64,000 bases of DNA, from the NCBI GenBank assembly GCA_944390715.1, contig CALXQS010000002.1, forward strand, positions 62,001 through 126,000, read 5' to 3'. The notes beneath the pieces were generated by a model, which searched no databases, was not told the origin of the DNA, and worked only from the letters and a program-made list of their open reading frames with translations. Of the stretch, positions 8,069-17,119 are shown one piece after another (the stretch's first letter is position 1; each line of letters begins with the position of its first letter). The stretch comes from an uncultured Duodenibacillus sp. (GTDB lineage Bacteria; Pseudomonadota; Gammaproteobacteria; Burkholderiales; Burkholderiaceae_F). The translations under genes were made by a program, and so were the position numbers.

Positions 8069-8667
8069 TGCACGCTCTTGAGAAGTTCTGCATCGGTGCT
8101 CGAGACGACCGCAGGAATTTCATGATCAGTAAAAGAGATATGAGACAAAGATCCCGAGGGTTGAGCAAACGATAATCTCGTTAGGACGTTGCTGACTTCG
8201 ATAACGGCCTCGGAAAGAAAATCTGCGTAAGTTTTGCTTTTTGGGGAAACAACAGCCTTTGCCTTTTCGTCTTTGACTGTGCAGGAAATAAAGAAACTGC
8301 TGCGAGCGGAAGCAAGATCAAAATTTGCGATGGCGTCGAGTATCTGGGCGGCATGGGGAGAATCAGACACAGAATATCTTCCCGTTTCGTCCGTGCGTCC
8401 GATTTTGGCAGGGCCAAAAACGATTGTTGAAGAATAGGGAAAGGAAACTTCCCAAATGAGCCCTTGCCCGGGGATGACGAGAACTCGTCCGCGGCTCTCG
8501 AGCGGTTTTGTGATGCCGGGCAGCTTTTTGTGCATGATGAAGCGGGCCGAGACGGGGTGGGAGGCTTTGAGCACGCCTTCAATCTGGGCTTGGCAGGCGC
8601 TAGAGTCCTGTGCCCAGCAGGCAGTGGAGAAAAGCATCAACGGCAGAGCTCGCAGAAGTAAATGCAT
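8065..8667 (-). CDS. LolA-like periplasmic lipid carrier protein
   Basis: The 200-residue protein has a Sec signal peptide (MHLLLRALPLMLFSTACWA) and a LolA/outer-membrane-lipoprotein-carrier-like body. That body includes the basic-loop pattern PLESRGRVLVIPGQGLIWEV, which matches the LolA beta-strand segment GRVxxxPxxGxxW. It overlaps the start of the MMPL exporter by 4 bp (ATGA), so the two are translated together. This pair is a standard part of aryl-polyene clusters, where the carrier is thought to accept the lipid in the periplasm. It is not the general LolA of the cell as far as context shows. Confidence 0.78.
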   Translation of the reverse strand: MHLLLRALPLMLFSTACWAQDSSACQAQIEGVLKASHPVSARFIMHKKLPGITKPLESRGRVLVIPGQGLIWEVSFPYSSTIVFGPAKIGRTDETGRYSVSDSPHAAQILDAIANFDLASARSSFFISCTVKDEKAKAVVSPKSKTYADFLSEAVIEVSNVLTRLSFAQPSGSLSHISFTDHEIPAVVSSTDAELLKSVQ

Positions 8668-8727
8668 GAGGGCAGGACGATGAAAATCTCAACGATGAGA
8701 CATTTTAGCCGTGAGCGCACATCGCAA

Positions 8728-8763
8728 AATAAAAGCCCGCAGCAAGATTTCTTGCTACGGGCT
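8728..8763 (-). terminator. Terminator of the tRNA-Lys operon
   Basis: On the minus strand AGCCCGTAGCAAG pairs with CTTGCTGCGGGCT and is followed by TTTATTTT. It lies directly downstream of the two tRNA-Lys genes and upstream of the LolA-like gene. Confidence 0.85.
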
Positions 8764-8769
8764 GAAATA

Positions 8770-8845
8770 TGGTGGGAGCGCAGAGACTCGAACTCTGGAC
8801 CGACGGATTAAGAGTCCGCTGCTCTACCAACTGAGCTACGCTCCC
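8770..8845 (-). tRNA. tRNA-Lys (CTT), CCA encoded
   Basis: Cloverleaf on the minus strand: acceptor GGGAGCG/CGCTCCC, D arm GCTC/GAGC, anticodon stem GCGGA/TCCGT with loop CTCTTAA (anticodon CTT), T arm with GTTCGAGTC, and encoded CCA at 8770-8772. It is the second gene of a tRNA-Lys pair. Confidence 0.96.
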
Positions 8846-8864
8846 ATGTCGATTGTTATCGTTC

Positions 8865-8940
8865 TGGTGGGTCGTGCGAGATTCGAACTCACGACCAACG
8901 GATTAAAAGTCCGCTGCTCTACCGACTGAGCTAACGACCC
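8865..8940 (-). tRNA. tRNA-Lys (TTT), CCA encoded
   Basis: Cloverleaf on the minus strand: acceptor GGGTCGT/ACGACCC, anticodon stem GCGGA/TCCGT with loop CTTTTAA (anticodon TTT), T arm with GTTCGAATC, and encoded CCA at 8865-8867. It is 19 bp upstream of tRNA-Lys(CTT), so the two Lys isoacceptors are co-transcribed. Confidence 0.96.
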
Positions 8941-9118
8941 CCTTCTGTAAGGCGGTCAGCCCTAGTTCTCAGAGGAACGACGATCAACCGAGATCGGAAT
9001 TATGTCTGACTCATTTCATCTTGTCAAGGGAAATGAAAGAAATTTTTTTAAATTTCTCAGAAAGCGGCATGAGAAACAAACGGCTAATAGAGAAAAGAGA
9101 AAGAGAAGCAAGAAAAAT

Positions 9119-9156
9119 TGTCTAAATTGTTAGGGTTAACTCTAACAATTTAGACA
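9119..9156. repeat. 38 bp palindrome upstream of recA
   Basis: Arms of 15 nt, TGTCTAAATTGTTAG (9119-9133) and its exact reverse complement (9142-9156), surround an 8-nt centre that is itself almost palindromic (GGTTAACT). It is followed by TGGAAAAAGTTCGCC and a run of T. It could be an operator for a dimeric regulator or an unusual terminator-like structure; the sequence alone does not decide. Confidence 0.8.
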
Positions 9157-9250
9157 TGGAAAAAGTTCGCCTTTTTTTTAATTTTCAGGCATGATGACGA
9201 TTATCAGATAAAAAGCAGTGCTTCTATATGGCGCTGTGTTATTGGCATCC

Positions 9251-9289
9251 TGGATCAATATCCTAACGAAGGTATAAAAGATTGATCCA
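9251..9289. promoter_or_regulatory. Inverted repeat in the recA leader
   Basis: Perfect 9-bp arms TGGATCAAT (9251-9259) and ATTGATCCA (9281-9289) with a 21-bp spacer containing TATAAA. It lies 72 bp before the recA start. The arrangement fits a regulator site or an mRNA hairpin; function unknown. Confidence 0.5.
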
Positions 9290-9360
9290 CCTTCTCCGAA
9301 GAGAAACTGCCAGATGTCATTTAAATAGAAAAAATCTATTGTGAATTAAGGAATCGATCT

Positions 9361-10590
9361 ATGGCAACCGAAAAAAAGAAGTCTTCTTCGCAGGATACCC
9401 GCGTAGAGCGCATCAATGATGCTGAAGAACGCAAGAAGGCCCTTGCTGCAGCGCTCACGTACATTGAAAAAGAATTCGGCAAAGGCTCCATCATGCGCAT
9501 GAGCGATGCAAACCGTGCGGAGGACGTGGAAGTCGTCAGCACCGGATCGCTTGGCATTGACTTGGCGCTTGGCGTTGGAGGACTGCCGCGTGGACGCGTG
9601 GTTGAAATTTTTGGTCCGGAAAGTTCCGGCAAGACGACGCTGACGCTGCATGTGATTGCCGAGATGCAAAAGCTTGGAGGCACTTGTGCATTTATTGACG
9701 CCGAGCACGCACTTGACGTTGGATACGCTCAAAAGCTTGGCGTTAATCTCGACGAACTGCTTTTGTCGCAGCCCGATACGGGCGAGCAGGCTCTAGAAAT
9801 TACGGATGCTTTGGTTCGGTCCGGCTCTGTGGATCTCATTGTGATTGACTCGGTGGCGGCCCTGACGCCCAAGAGCGAGATTGAAGGAGAAATGGGTGAA
9901 GCGCTGCCTGGCCTTCAGGCCCGGCTGATGAGCCAGGCTCTGAGAAAACTGACGGCTTCAATTACCAAAACCAAAACGCTTGTGATCTTCATCAATCAAA
10001 TTCGCATGAAGATCGGCATCACCTATGGCAGCCCGGAGGTGACCACGGGCGGCAATGCGCTGAAGTTCTACAGCTCCGTTCGCATTGACATTCGGCGCAA
10101 GGGAAGCCTGAAAAAAGGCGATGAAATTTATGGTGCGGAGACCAAGGTGAAGGTCGTCAAAAACAAAGTTGCGCCTCCATTTAAGGAAACGATTTTCGAC
10201 ATCCTGTACGGCGAAGGCATTTCGCGTGAGGGCGAGCTGCTTGACATCGGCTCAGAACTGGACGTCGTCGACAAGAGCGGGGCATGGTATTCCTATGAGG
10301 GCACCCGCATCGGTCAAGGCAAGGATAATGCGCGAGAGTATCTCAAAACGCATCCCGAAATGGCACTTGAAATTGAAAATAAGATTCGCGCACTCAAGGG
10401 AATGAAAAACCGTCCGACTTCGCTTAGCGAGAATGCGCAGCCGGCCGCTCCGGCAGGTTCGTCAGCCCCGGAAATTAAAGAGAAATCACCCAAAGCGGCA
10501 GCAAAGAAGTCCTCTAAATCAGCTGCGGCGACGCAAGAGCCTGATATCCTCGACGACTCGGTGATTGAGCCCGATGAGCTTTTTGACTGA
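9361..10590 (+). CDS. recA: RecA recombinase with extended C-terminus
   Basis: DNA strand-exchange protein and SOS co-protease. The 409-residue product has the Walker [10 protein letters not shown] (about residues 85-93), the MAW-like region with DTGEQALEI, Walker [13 protein letters not shown], loop L2 with [21 protein letters not shown], and the C-terminal domain. RecA is usually about 350 residues. Here about 50 extra residues form a Pro/Ala/Ser/Lys-rich linker ([16 protein letters not shown] onward) that ends in a strongly acidic tail ([17 protein letters not shown]). An acidic RecA tail is known to damp activity, so the extension may tune it. recX follows after 11 bp. Confidence 0.98.
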   Translation: MATEKKKSSSQDTRVERINDAEERKKALAAALTYIEKEFGKGSIMRMSDANRAEDVEVVSTGSLGIDLALGVGGLPRGRVVEIFGPESSGKTTLTLHVIAEMQKLGGTCAFIDAEHALDVGYAQKLGVNLDELLLSQPDTGEQALEITDALVRSGSVDLIVIDSVAALTPKSEIEGEMGEALPGLQARLMSQALRKLTASITKTKTLVIFINQIRMKIGITYGSPEVTTGGNALKFYSSVRIDIRRKGSLKKGDEIYGAETKVKVVKNKVAPPFKETIFDILYGEGISREGELLDIGSELDVVDKSGAWYSYEGTRIGQGKDNAREYLKTHPEMALEIENKIRALKGMKNRPTSLSENAQPAAPAGSSAPEIKEKSPKAAAKKSSKSAAATQEPDILDDSVIEPDELFD

Positions 10591-10601
10591 CAGCTCAGCC
10601 T

Positions 10602-11066
10602 ATGCCTTACGATCCCAAGCCCCGTACGCTCATCATGCGGGGCGTTGATGCCTTGTCCAGACGCGAGTACAGCAGAAGCGAACTGCGTCGAAAGCTGCTT
10701 CGCTCGTGCGGTGAAGATGAGTCGGCCGCCGATGTTGAAGAGGTGCTCAATACGCTCGAAAGCAAGGGCTACCTGAGCAACGCGCGTTACGCACAAAGCC
10801 GTGTCAGAACGCGAGCCGCGCGTTACGGAAACCGAAGGCTTGCCGGAGAGCTGGCCATGATGGGCGTTGATTCGGAAACAATTTCGGAAAGTCTAGAGCA
10901 AGCCGGAGACGAATTCGAGCGCGCTCGCACGTTGTGGCAGAGAAAGTTTGGAAAGCCGCCCGCCGACCGCAGGGAGCGCGATAGACAAGTTCGCTACCTG
11001 GCCTCCCGTGGGTTTGATTTTGATGTTGTTTCCAAGCTGGTCAGTGCCGATGAGCAAGACGCATAG
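10602..11066 (+). CDS. recX: RecX, regulator of RecA
   Basis: Regulatory protein that binds RecA filaments and limits their growth. The 154-residue protein shows the three-helix repeats of RecX: ALSRREYSRSELRRKLL, VLNTLESKGYLSNARYAQSRVRTRAARYGNRRLAGELAMMGV, and a C-terminal repeat ending RYLASRGFDFDVVSKLV. The start follows the recA stop by 11 bp, the usual linkage. A terminator lies 45 bp after the stop. Confidence 0.95.
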   Translation: MPYDPKPRTLIMRGVDALSRREYSRSELRRKLLRSCGEDESAADVEEVLNTLESKGYLSNARYAQSRVRTRAARYGNRRLAGELAMMGVDSETISESLEQAGDEFERARTLWQRKFGKPPADRRERDRQVRYLASRGFDFDVVSKLVSADEQDA

Positions 11067-11110
11067 CCGGCTGTCTTTGGAAGTTTTCTCATGCCGGCAG
11101 TTTGAGATGC

Positions 11111-11137
11111 AAAGCCGCCTTCCGGCGGCTTTGTTGT
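11111..11137 (+). terminator. Terminator after recX
   Basis: Stem AAAGCCGCC (11111-11119) / GGCGGCTTT (11124-11132) with TTCC loop, followed by GTTGTT. It has a strong stem and a modest T-tract. Confidence 0.75.
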
Positions 11138-11266
11138 TATCATTGGCCGTGGTGTTTGCCGGCAAGGCTGAAAAACTGTCGGGATATAAGCACACAGGCA
11201 TTGCAAAAACAGATCGCCGTCGATTTCTTTTTCATCAAGCGGCGGATAAAAGAAGACAACTCACTC

Positions 11267-12607
11267 ATGGCTTTAAATAATCAGAGTAGCTGGGGATCTC
11301 GGCTTGGCTTTATTTTGGCGTCCGCGGGTTCGGCCGTTGGACTTGGCGCAATTTGGAAGTTCCCGTACATGGCGGGAAATTATGGGGGAGCAGTTTTCAT
11401 GCTTCCCTACATCTTTTTTACGCTCACCGTAGGCGTTGCGCTTTTGCTTGCAGAATTTTCCATGGGGCGCGCGGGAAGACGAGGGGCAGTCGGGTCGCTC
11501 AGTAATGTCTGCGGCCGTCCTTGGGGCGTCTTCGGCGGCATCGGCGTTTTTACGGTGTTTCTGATTCTTTCCTTTTATTCAATCGTCGGCGGCTGGTGTT
11601 TGAAATATATTTGGAACGCAGCAATCGGCTATGGGCTTGTTGCTGACGCGAAGGTGCTCAATGCCAATTTCGGCGCTTTTGTATCCGATGGCGTGCAGTC
11701 ATATGGGCTTTTGCTGGCCTTTTTGGCTTTGACTGGCGTGGTTGTTCTGCGAGGCGTCAAGTCAGGAATTGAGCGCGTAGCCAAAGTGCTGATGCCGGCG
11801 TTGTTCATTCTGATGGTCGTGCTCATTGTTCGAGGAGTAACGCTGCCCGGCGGCTGGGAAGGCGTGAAGTTTCTTTTCGCTCCGAAATTTGAAAACTTCA
11901 ATGGCGAGGCTCTTTTTAATGCAATGGGTTTTTGCTTCTTCTCGCTGTCGCTTGGTGCTGGAACCATGATTACATATGGCTCCTATCTTTCGGAGAAGGC
12001 CAATTTGACAGGTGCTGTCGGCTGGGTGGCTCTGCTGGCGATTTTGTCTTCGATTTTGGGCGGCCTGATGGTGATGCCGGCAGTGTTTGCCTTTGGGCTG
12101 GACCCAACGGCGGGTCCTGGGCTGACGTTTGTGACGATGCCGGCGATTTTCTCCAAAATGCCGCTGGGGCAGCTGTTTGCCGTGTTCTTTTATGTCTGCC
12201 TTTTGGTTGCCGCGCTGACGTCATCTGTATCCATGCTTGAAGCATGCACGGCGCTTTTGTGTCAAGAAAGCAAGCTGTCCCGCACTCAGTCGATTGGAGT
12301 TTCATTGGCGGGAGCTGCAATTGTCGGATTCTTGGCCAATCTCTCGTTTGGCAGCTGGTCTGATGTCAAGCTCTTTGGAAAGACGGTGTTTGACCTTCTT
12401 GACTATCTCACATCCAATATCGGCATGCCGCTGTCGACATTCGGCATTGCAATTGCCGCTGCATGGATTGCGTGGCCGACAACGAAAAAGCAGTTGATGA
12501 CGGCCAACAATATTTCCGAGGTCTACCTCAAGGCCGCACGAATTCTTATCGGCATCGTGTCGCCTCTTTTCGTGCTTGTTGTTGCTTTGGGGGGAATTTT
12601 CGGCTGA
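11267..12607 (+). CDS. Sodium-dependent neurotransmitter-symporter (SNF/NSS) family transporter
   Basis: Na+-coupled amino-acid transporter of the inner membrane. The frame is open from 11102, but the ATG at 11267 is chosen because it begins the conserved N-terminus (MALNNQSSWGSRLGFILASAGSAVGLG, then AIWKFPYMAGNYGG). This is the first helix with the unwound Na+ and substrate site of the family. The 446-residue length and about 11-12 hydrophobic segments match the bacterial Tyt1-like branch. The substrate cannot be read from the sequence. It lies between recX and sucC with no clear operon partner. Confidence 0.9.
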   Translation: MALNNQSSWGSRLGFILASAGSAVGLGAIWKFPYMAGNYGGAVFMLPYIFFTLTVGVALLLAEFSMGRAGRRGAVGSLSNVCGRPWGVFGGIGVFTVFLILSFYSIVGGWCLKYIWNAAIGYGLVADAKVLNANFGAFVSDGVQSYGLLLAFLALTGVVVLRGVKSGIERVAKVLMPALFILMVVLIVRGVTLPGGWEGVKFLFAPKFENFNGEALFNAMGFCFFSLSLGAGTMITYGSYLSEKANLTGAVGWVALLAILSSILGGLMVMPAVFAFGLDPTAGPGLTFVTMPAIFSKMPLGQLFAVFFYVCLLVAALTSSVSMLEACTALLCQESKLSRTQSIGVSLAGAAIVGFLANLSFGSWSDVKLFGKTVFDLLDYLTSNIGMPLSTFGIAIAAAWIAWPTTKKQLMTANNISEVYLKAARILIGIVSPLFVLVVALGGIFG

Positions 12608-12777
12608 TTTGGTTGCTAAAAAGCCAGCAATCAGATAAAAATAAAGAACTTTTCAGAAGCAGCGGACGTGCAGAGTACATTTAAAAAAAGAAGCGCGTTC
12701 GCAGACAAATCAAAAACAACATAGGGGAGCAGGCGTGCTGTTGGGAGGATTTTCCTGACTGCACGCTTGAAGCATGC

Positions 12778-13956
12778 ATGAAGATTCATGAGTATCAGGC
12801 CAAGACGCTGCTGAGGGAGGCGGGAGTTGCCATCCCTCGCGGACTTCCGGCCTTAAGCGTTGATGAGGCTGTTGCAGCGGCCGCAGAGCTTGGCGGCTCG
12901 ACATGGGTGGTCAAGGCTCAGATTCATGCCGGCGGCCGCGGCAAGGCGGGGGGCATCAAAATAGCTCGCAGTCTTGACGAGGTCCGGCAGGCAGCCTCAG
13001 AAATTCTGGGCATGGTGATCGTTAACCGGCAGACCGGTCCGCAAGGGAAAAAAGTTGAGCGCCTCTATGTTGAGCAAGGAGCAGACATTGCAGCTGAACT
13101 TTATGCTGCCGTGCTCGTTGACCGCGTCACGCAGACCGTCTGCCTTATGGCAAGTGCCATGGGCGGCGTGGAAATTGAAGAGGTTGCCAAGGAGCATCCT
13201 GAGGCCATCGTGAAGCTTTTCATTGATCCTGTCAAAGGGCTTTCACGAGAGGCGCTGACTGCAATGGCAAAGACTCTTGGCTTTGCCGGTGATTTGATTG
13301 AAGCGGCAGCAGACTTCCTGCAAAAGCTCTACGAGGCCTTTGTGAAGTACGACGCCAGTCTGCTTGAGACCAATCCCATGGCGGTGCTGCGTGACGGCAC
13401 GATCGTTGCGCTCGATGCCAAGATGAGCCTTGACGACAATGCGCTTTATCGGCATCCGGGGCTCGAGGGGCTCAGAGATTTCAGTGAAGAGGATCCGTTT
13501 GAAACCCAGGCAAAGTCTGCCGGGTTGAGCTACATCGCTCTTGACGGCGACATCGCCTGCATGGTGAATGGGGCGGGACTTGCGATGGCCACAATGGACA
13601 CCATTAAGCTCTACGGAGCTGAACCCGCTAACTTTCTCGATGTTGGCGGGGGCGCATCGGTAGAAAAAGTGACGGCGGCCTTTGAGATCATGCTCAGCAA
13701 TCCCAAAGTGAAGGCGATTCTCATCAATATTTTCGGCGGCATCATGCGATGCGACACGATTGCGGAGGGGGTCGTTGCAGCCTGTCATGCAGTCAAGCTC
13801 TCAGTGCCGCTGGTCGTGCGCATGAACGGCACCAATGAAGAGACGGGCCGCCGAATTTTGAAGGAAAGCGGCCTGTCGATTATTCCTGCGGCAAGCATGT
13901 CTGAAGCGGCGCAGAAGGTCATTGAGGCCAGCCGAACGGCTGGCGCAAAAGCTTAA
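12778..13956 (+). CDS. sucC: SucC, succinyl-CoA ligase (ADP-forming) beta subunit
   Basis: TCA-cycle enzyme converting succinyl-CoA to succinate with formation of ATP or GTP. The 392-residue protein has the ATP-grasp N-terminus ([16 protein letters not shown]), the nucleotide site with [16 protein letters not shown], and the C-terminal ligase domain with [15 protein letters not shown] and [11 protein letters not shown]. The length is typical. The start at 12778 fits the universal MKIHEYQAK beginning, although no strong Shine-Dalgarno is adjacent; GGGAGGA is about 30 bp upstream. sucD follows after 12 bp. Confidence 0.97.
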   Translation: MKIHEYQAKTLLREAGVAIPRGLPALSVDEAVAAAAELGGSTWVVKAQIHAGGRGKAGGIKIARSLDEVRQAASEILGMVIVNRQTGPQGKKVERLYVEQGADIAAELYAAVLVDRVTQTVCLMASAMGGVEIEEVAKEHPEAIVKLFIDPVKGLSREALTAMAKTLGFAGDLIEAAADFLQKLYEAFVKYDASLLETNPMAVLRDGTIVALDAKMSLDDNALYRHPGLEGLRDFSEEDPFETQAKSAGLSYIALDGDIACMVNGAGLAMATMDTIKLYGAEPANFLDVGGGASVEKVTAAFEIMLSNPKVKAILINIFGGIMRCDTIAEGVVAACHAVKLSVPLVVRMNGTNEETGRRILKESGLSIIPAASMSEAAQKVIEASRTAGAKA

Positions 13957-13968
13957 GGGAGCGTGCAC

Positions 13969-14847
13969 ATGAGCATTCTTGTCAATTCCTTGACGCGCGT
14001 GATGACGCAGGGCATGACCGGCAAGACGGGTGCCTTTCATACGCGCGCGTGCCGCGCCTATGCCAATGCGGATCAGTTTGTAGCAGGCGTCAACCCCCGC
14101 AAGGCCGGAACCGAAATGGACGGCATTCCGATTTTTGCTTCCGTTGCTGAAGCCAAGGAGGCGACCGGCGCCAATGTTTCGGTCATTTATGTGCCGCCCG
14201 CTGGAGCTGCGGATGCTATTTTGGAGGCGGTGCGTGCCGAGCTTGATCTTGTGGTGTGCATTACCGAAGGCATTCCTGTGCTTGATATGGTGCGCGTGAA
14301 AAATACGATGCGCGACATGGGAAGCCGCACGCTGCTGCTGGGCCCCAATTGCCCCGGGCTTATTACGCCCGACGAGATGAAGATAGGCATCATGCCCGGG
14401 CACATCTGCCGCAAGGGGCGCATCGGCGTCGTGAGCAGGTCGGGAACGCTGACTTATGAAGCGGTGGCGCAGTTGACTGAACTCGGTCTTGGACAGTCGA
14501 CGGCTGTCGGCATCGGAGGTGATCCGATCAATGGGTTAAAGCACATCGATGTGCTGCGGATGTTTAATGACGATCCCGAAACAGATGCCGTCGTGATGAT
14601 TGGTGAAATAGGTGGCAGTGATGAAGAAATTGCTGCCGAATGGGCGCGCGACAACATGACCAAGCCCGTGGTCGGCTTTATTGCCGGCGTGACCGCTCCG
14701 GCGGGGCGCCGCATGGGGCATGCCGGCGCTATCGTCGAGGGAAATCGAGGGACGGCAGAGGCTAAGCTCAGCGTGCTTGAGTCCTGCGGTATCCGCACGA
14801 CAAAAAATCCGGCTGAGATCGGCGCGCTGCTGGCATCGGTTTTATAG
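13969..14847 (+). CDS. sucD: SucD, succinyl-CoA ligase alpha subunit
   Basis: CoA-binding catalytic subunit of succinyl-CoA ligase. It is 292 residues long from the ATG at 13969; a GTG two codons upstream is possible but GGGAG sits well placed for 13969. It contains the N-terminal CoA-binding Rossmann domain ([23 protein letters not shown]) and [10 protein letters not shown]. The phospho-histidine is in GHAGAIVEG (His about residue 249). The fold and spacing match the family, and it forms an operon with sucC. Confidence 0.97.
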   Translation: MSILVNSLTRVMTQGMTGKTGAFHTRACRAYANADQFVAGVNPRKAGTEMDGIPIFASVAEAKEATGANVSVIYVPPAGAADAILEAVRAELDLVVCITEGIPVLDMVRVKNTMRDMGSRTLLLGPNCPGLITPDEMKIGIMPGHICRKGRIGVVSRSGTLTYEAVAQLTELGLGQSTAVGIGGDPINGLKHIDVLRMFNDDPETDAVVMIGEIGGSDEEIAAEWARDNMTKPVVGFIAGVTAPAGRRMGHAGAIVEGNRGTAEAKLSVLESCGIRTTKNPAEIGALLASVL

Positions 14848-14973
14848 CGGGTTCGCGCGTGCAACAGCATCTTTGTTTTCGTTAAAATCAAGCCGATCTG
14901 CTTCTGTCTGGGCTTCGAAACGACAATGGCAGGAGCAGCTGCAGTTTTTTAGGATTCTTGAGGAGAACAATCC

Positions 14974-15720
14974 GTGGAATGGCTTTGGGATTTGCTGGTC
15001 AATTTACACTGGGGAGCGGTCGGTCAGATCATCATGATTGACATTTTGCTCGGCGGCGACAACGCAGTGGTAATTGCCTTGGCTTGCCGCAATTTGCCGC
15101 ACGAGCAGCGCAACAAAGGGGTCTTTTGGGGTACGGCAGGCGCGATTATCCTGCGTGTAGTTCTGATTACATTTGCCGTGATGCTGCTTGATCTGCCCTT
15201 CCTTAAGGTGGTGGGAGCGGCGCTGCTTATCTGGATCGGCGTCAAGCTGCTGGTTCCGGAAAACGAAGATGAGCACAACAAAATCGAAGGTTCAGCCAAG
15301 CTTCTTGGGGCAATTAAAACCATCATCGTCGCAGATTTCGTGATGAGTCTTGACAACGTGATTGCCATTGCCGGTGCGGCTCAGCAGGCTCACGACGATC
15401 ATCAGACCTTGCTGGTGATTTTTGGTCTGCTCGTTTCTGTTCCTTTTATTGTGTTCGGCAGCCAGATCGTGCTTCGCTTGATCGATCGCTTCCCGATCAT
15501 CGTTTGGATCGGCGGCGGCCTTTTAGGCTGGATTGCCGGCGGATTGGTGACGACCGACGGTGCAGTGGTTTCACGGTTCCCTGAAGCTGCCAGCTATCAC
15601 TATCCCGCTGCCGTTGCAGGGGCGCTTCTTGTGATTGCTTTGGGATGGATCTTTGCGCAGAGGTTCAAGAAAAAGCAGGAAGGAAAGCCGGCTGTCATCA
15701 TAAATAAGGACGCAAAGTAA
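14974..15720 (+). CDS. TerC-family integral membrane protein (YjbE type)
   Basis: Membrane protein of the TerC family, members of which are linked to manganese export or metal insertion at the membrane. The 248 residues contain about 7 membrane helices, with the two conserved acidic motifs LLGGDNAVVIALA and DFVMSLDNVIAIAGAA, whose Asp and Asn residues are thought to bind metal. The start is GTG at 14974 with an AGGAG upstream. No yybP-ykoY-type leader was recognised. A bidirectional terminator follows. Confidence 0.88.
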   Translation: MEWLWDLLVNLHWGAVGQIIMIDILLGGDNAVVIALACRNLPHEQRNKGVFWGTAGAIILRVVLITFAVMLLDLPFLKVVGAALLIWIGVKLLVPENEDEHNKIEGSAKLLGAIKTIIVADFVMSLDNVIAIAGAAQQAHDDHQTLLVIFGLLVSVPFIVFGSQIVLRLIDRFPIIVWIGGGLLGWIAGGLVTTDGAVVSRFPEAASYHYPAAVAGALLVIALGWIFAQRFKKKQEGKPAVIINKDAK

Positions 15721-15745
15721 AGTCGTCGTAAATTTTGCATCACTC

Positions 15746-15777
15746 AAAAAGAGCCTGCCGTTGTGCGGGCTCTTTTG
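15746..15777. terminator. Terminator after the TerC gene
   Basis: Stem AAAAGAGCC (15747-15755) / GGCTCTTTT (15768-15776), with A-rich and T-rich flanks, so it can work in both directions. It lies 26 bp after the TerC stop. Confidence 0.85.
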
Positions 15778-15905
15778 CTTTTGAGCGTTTGAGAAGGCGA
15801 AAAAATCCTGCGGCAGGAGTAGGATCAACTTTAGATGCTGGTGCCTGCGGCGTAGTCGTGGACAGCATTGCTGAGTTGTGCTCGAATCATTTTTTGGAAA
15901 TTGAA

Positions 15906-17054
15906 ATGGTTTTTCGCATCATCGCATTTGTCATGCTCCTAAACTGTACCTTCATGTCGTTGAGGGTGCTCGCAAGTTTGGATGCATTGGCAAACGGAGC
16001 AAGCTCGGGCGATGTCGGCATTCTTTTTGCGCTGCTGTGCTTTTTCCCAGTTTTTCTTGCAATTCCATGCGGTCGCTGGATAGATCGTGCGGGATACCAC
16101 AAGCCGATGCTCGTGACGGCTGCCTGCTTTTTTGCCGGAGCCGTCGTTCCCTCGCTGATTCGGCCTGCTGCGCTGGGGCTGTGGCCGTTGTACTTTTGTG
16201 CCGTCGCCAACGGCTTGGGCTCCATGGTGCTGGCCATTGGTTCGAATTATCTCGTCGGCGCCGTTTCCACTCCTGACACGCGAACCAAGTTTTTTGCCTG
16301 GCTGACGATGGGAAACTCTGCTGCCGGGCTGAGTGCTCCCGTCATTGCGGGCCATGTAGTGGATGCTTTCGGCTTTGTGCAGGCGTATTGGGTGTCGGCG
16401 GGGTTTGCGACAGCCGGATTTTGCGTTTATGTGCTGACCACGCGGCTGCTCAAAAGCATTCGTCTGCCGCAGCCGAGGCAAAGGCCAAAGCATTCTCTGG
16501 ATTTGCTTAAAAATCCTCTGATGCTTCGCATTTTGGTCATTTCCGGCGTGGTTTCCATGGCATGGGACCTGGAAACTTTTATGTTCCCCGTCTACGGCAA
16601 TCTGGTGGGACTTTCAGCATCGAATATCGGATGGCTTGTCGGCGTTTTTTATGCCGCCAATTTCGTCGTGCTGTTTGCTCAGTCGAGATTGTCGCGCATC
16701 GTGAGCGACTGGCAGTGCTTGACGTTTTGTTTGGTTGTGACGGCTCTCGGCTACTTCTTGTTTCCCAACTTCAGCACGATGGGCCCGCTTTTGGTGATAG
16801 CCGTTGTTCTGGGTTTTGGCCTTGGCATGGCAAGTCCGAGCATCTTGAGCATTCTGCAGAATCATGCGCCTGTCGGCCGGGTTGCTGAAGCTTTCGGCAT
16901 TCGAGCAACACTCACCAATTTCATGCATTTTGCCTTGCCGATGGCCTACGGAACAATTCTCGCGGCGGTCAGCGCTGTGTCGCTTTTCTATGTTTGTGCA
17001 GGCTTGATCGCAGCGACGGCGTTCTTGACGATTCGCCGCAAGGGCGACAGGTAA
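15906..17054 (+). CDS. MFS transporter, substrate unknown
   Basis: Major facilitator superfamily transporter. The frame is open from 15735, but that upstream part runs through a terminator, so the ATG at 15906 is chosen (382 residues). About 12 hydrophobic segments are visible in two halves. The loop between helices 2 and 3 has GRWIDRAGYHKPML, the MFS G-x-x-x-D-R-x-G-x-x-x-x signature, and a second similar loop follows helix 8. No motif points to a substrate. It is convergent with gmhB and shares the intergenic hairpin. Confidence 0.85.
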   Translation: MVFRIIAFVMLLNCTFMSLRVLASLDALANGASSGDVGILFALLCFFPVFLAIPCGRWIDRAGYHKPMLVTAACFFAGAVVPSLIRPAALGLWPLYFCAVANGLGSMVLAIGSNYLVGAVSTPDTRTKFFAWLTMGNSAAGLSAPVIAGHVVDAFGFVQAYWVSAGFATAGFCVYVLTTRLLKSIRLPQPRQRPKHSLDLLKNPLMLRILVISGVVSMAWDLETFMFPVYGNLVGLSASNIGWLVGVFYAANFVVLFAQSRLSRIVSDWQCLTFCLVVTALGYFLFPNFSTMGPLLVIAVVLGFGLGMASPSILSILQNHAPVGRVAEAFGIRATLTNFMHFALPMAYGTILAAVSAVSLFYVCAGLIAATAFLTIRRKGDR

Positions 17055-17090
17055 GAAAAGCGGCCTTCGTCAATTTGTAGAACAGGCCGC
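17053..17090 (-). terminator. Terminator after gmhB
   Basis: Stem GCGGCC (17085-17090 read on minus) / GGCCGC (17060-17065), followed on the minus strand by TTTTCTTA. It separates the convergent gmhB and MFS genes. Confidence 0.65.
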
Positions 17091-17119
17091 AAGATCGCCG
17101 TCTCAATCAGGAGATGGCG

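Larger units (their letters stand above)
8941..9360. other. recA upstream region with several palindromes
   Basis: About 420 bp without a gene between the tRNA-Lys pair and recA. It is AT-rich and holds three inverted repeats: a 38 bp near-perfect palindrome (9119-9156), a 9-bp-arm inverted repeat (9251-9289), and a small CGAA-loop hairpin TTCTC/GAGAA (9292-9305). No clear CTG-N10-CAG LexA box was seen. The recA promoter must lie here. Confidence 0.6.

Noticed and set aside
8770..8940. tRNA-Lys pair as a phage or island attachment site.
   Set aside because: No integrase, direct repeat of the tRNA 3' end or foreign gene block is adjacent; neighbouring genes look native.
9157..9360. LexA box in the recA promoter.
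   Set aside because: I scanned for CTG-N10-CAG and found no match; inverted repeats were reported instead without naming a regulator.
14848..14973. Possible yybP-ykoY (manganese) riboswitch upstream of the TerC gene.
   Set aside because: Only 126 bp is available, and I could not find the conserved two-helix core; no terminator-like switch is visible.
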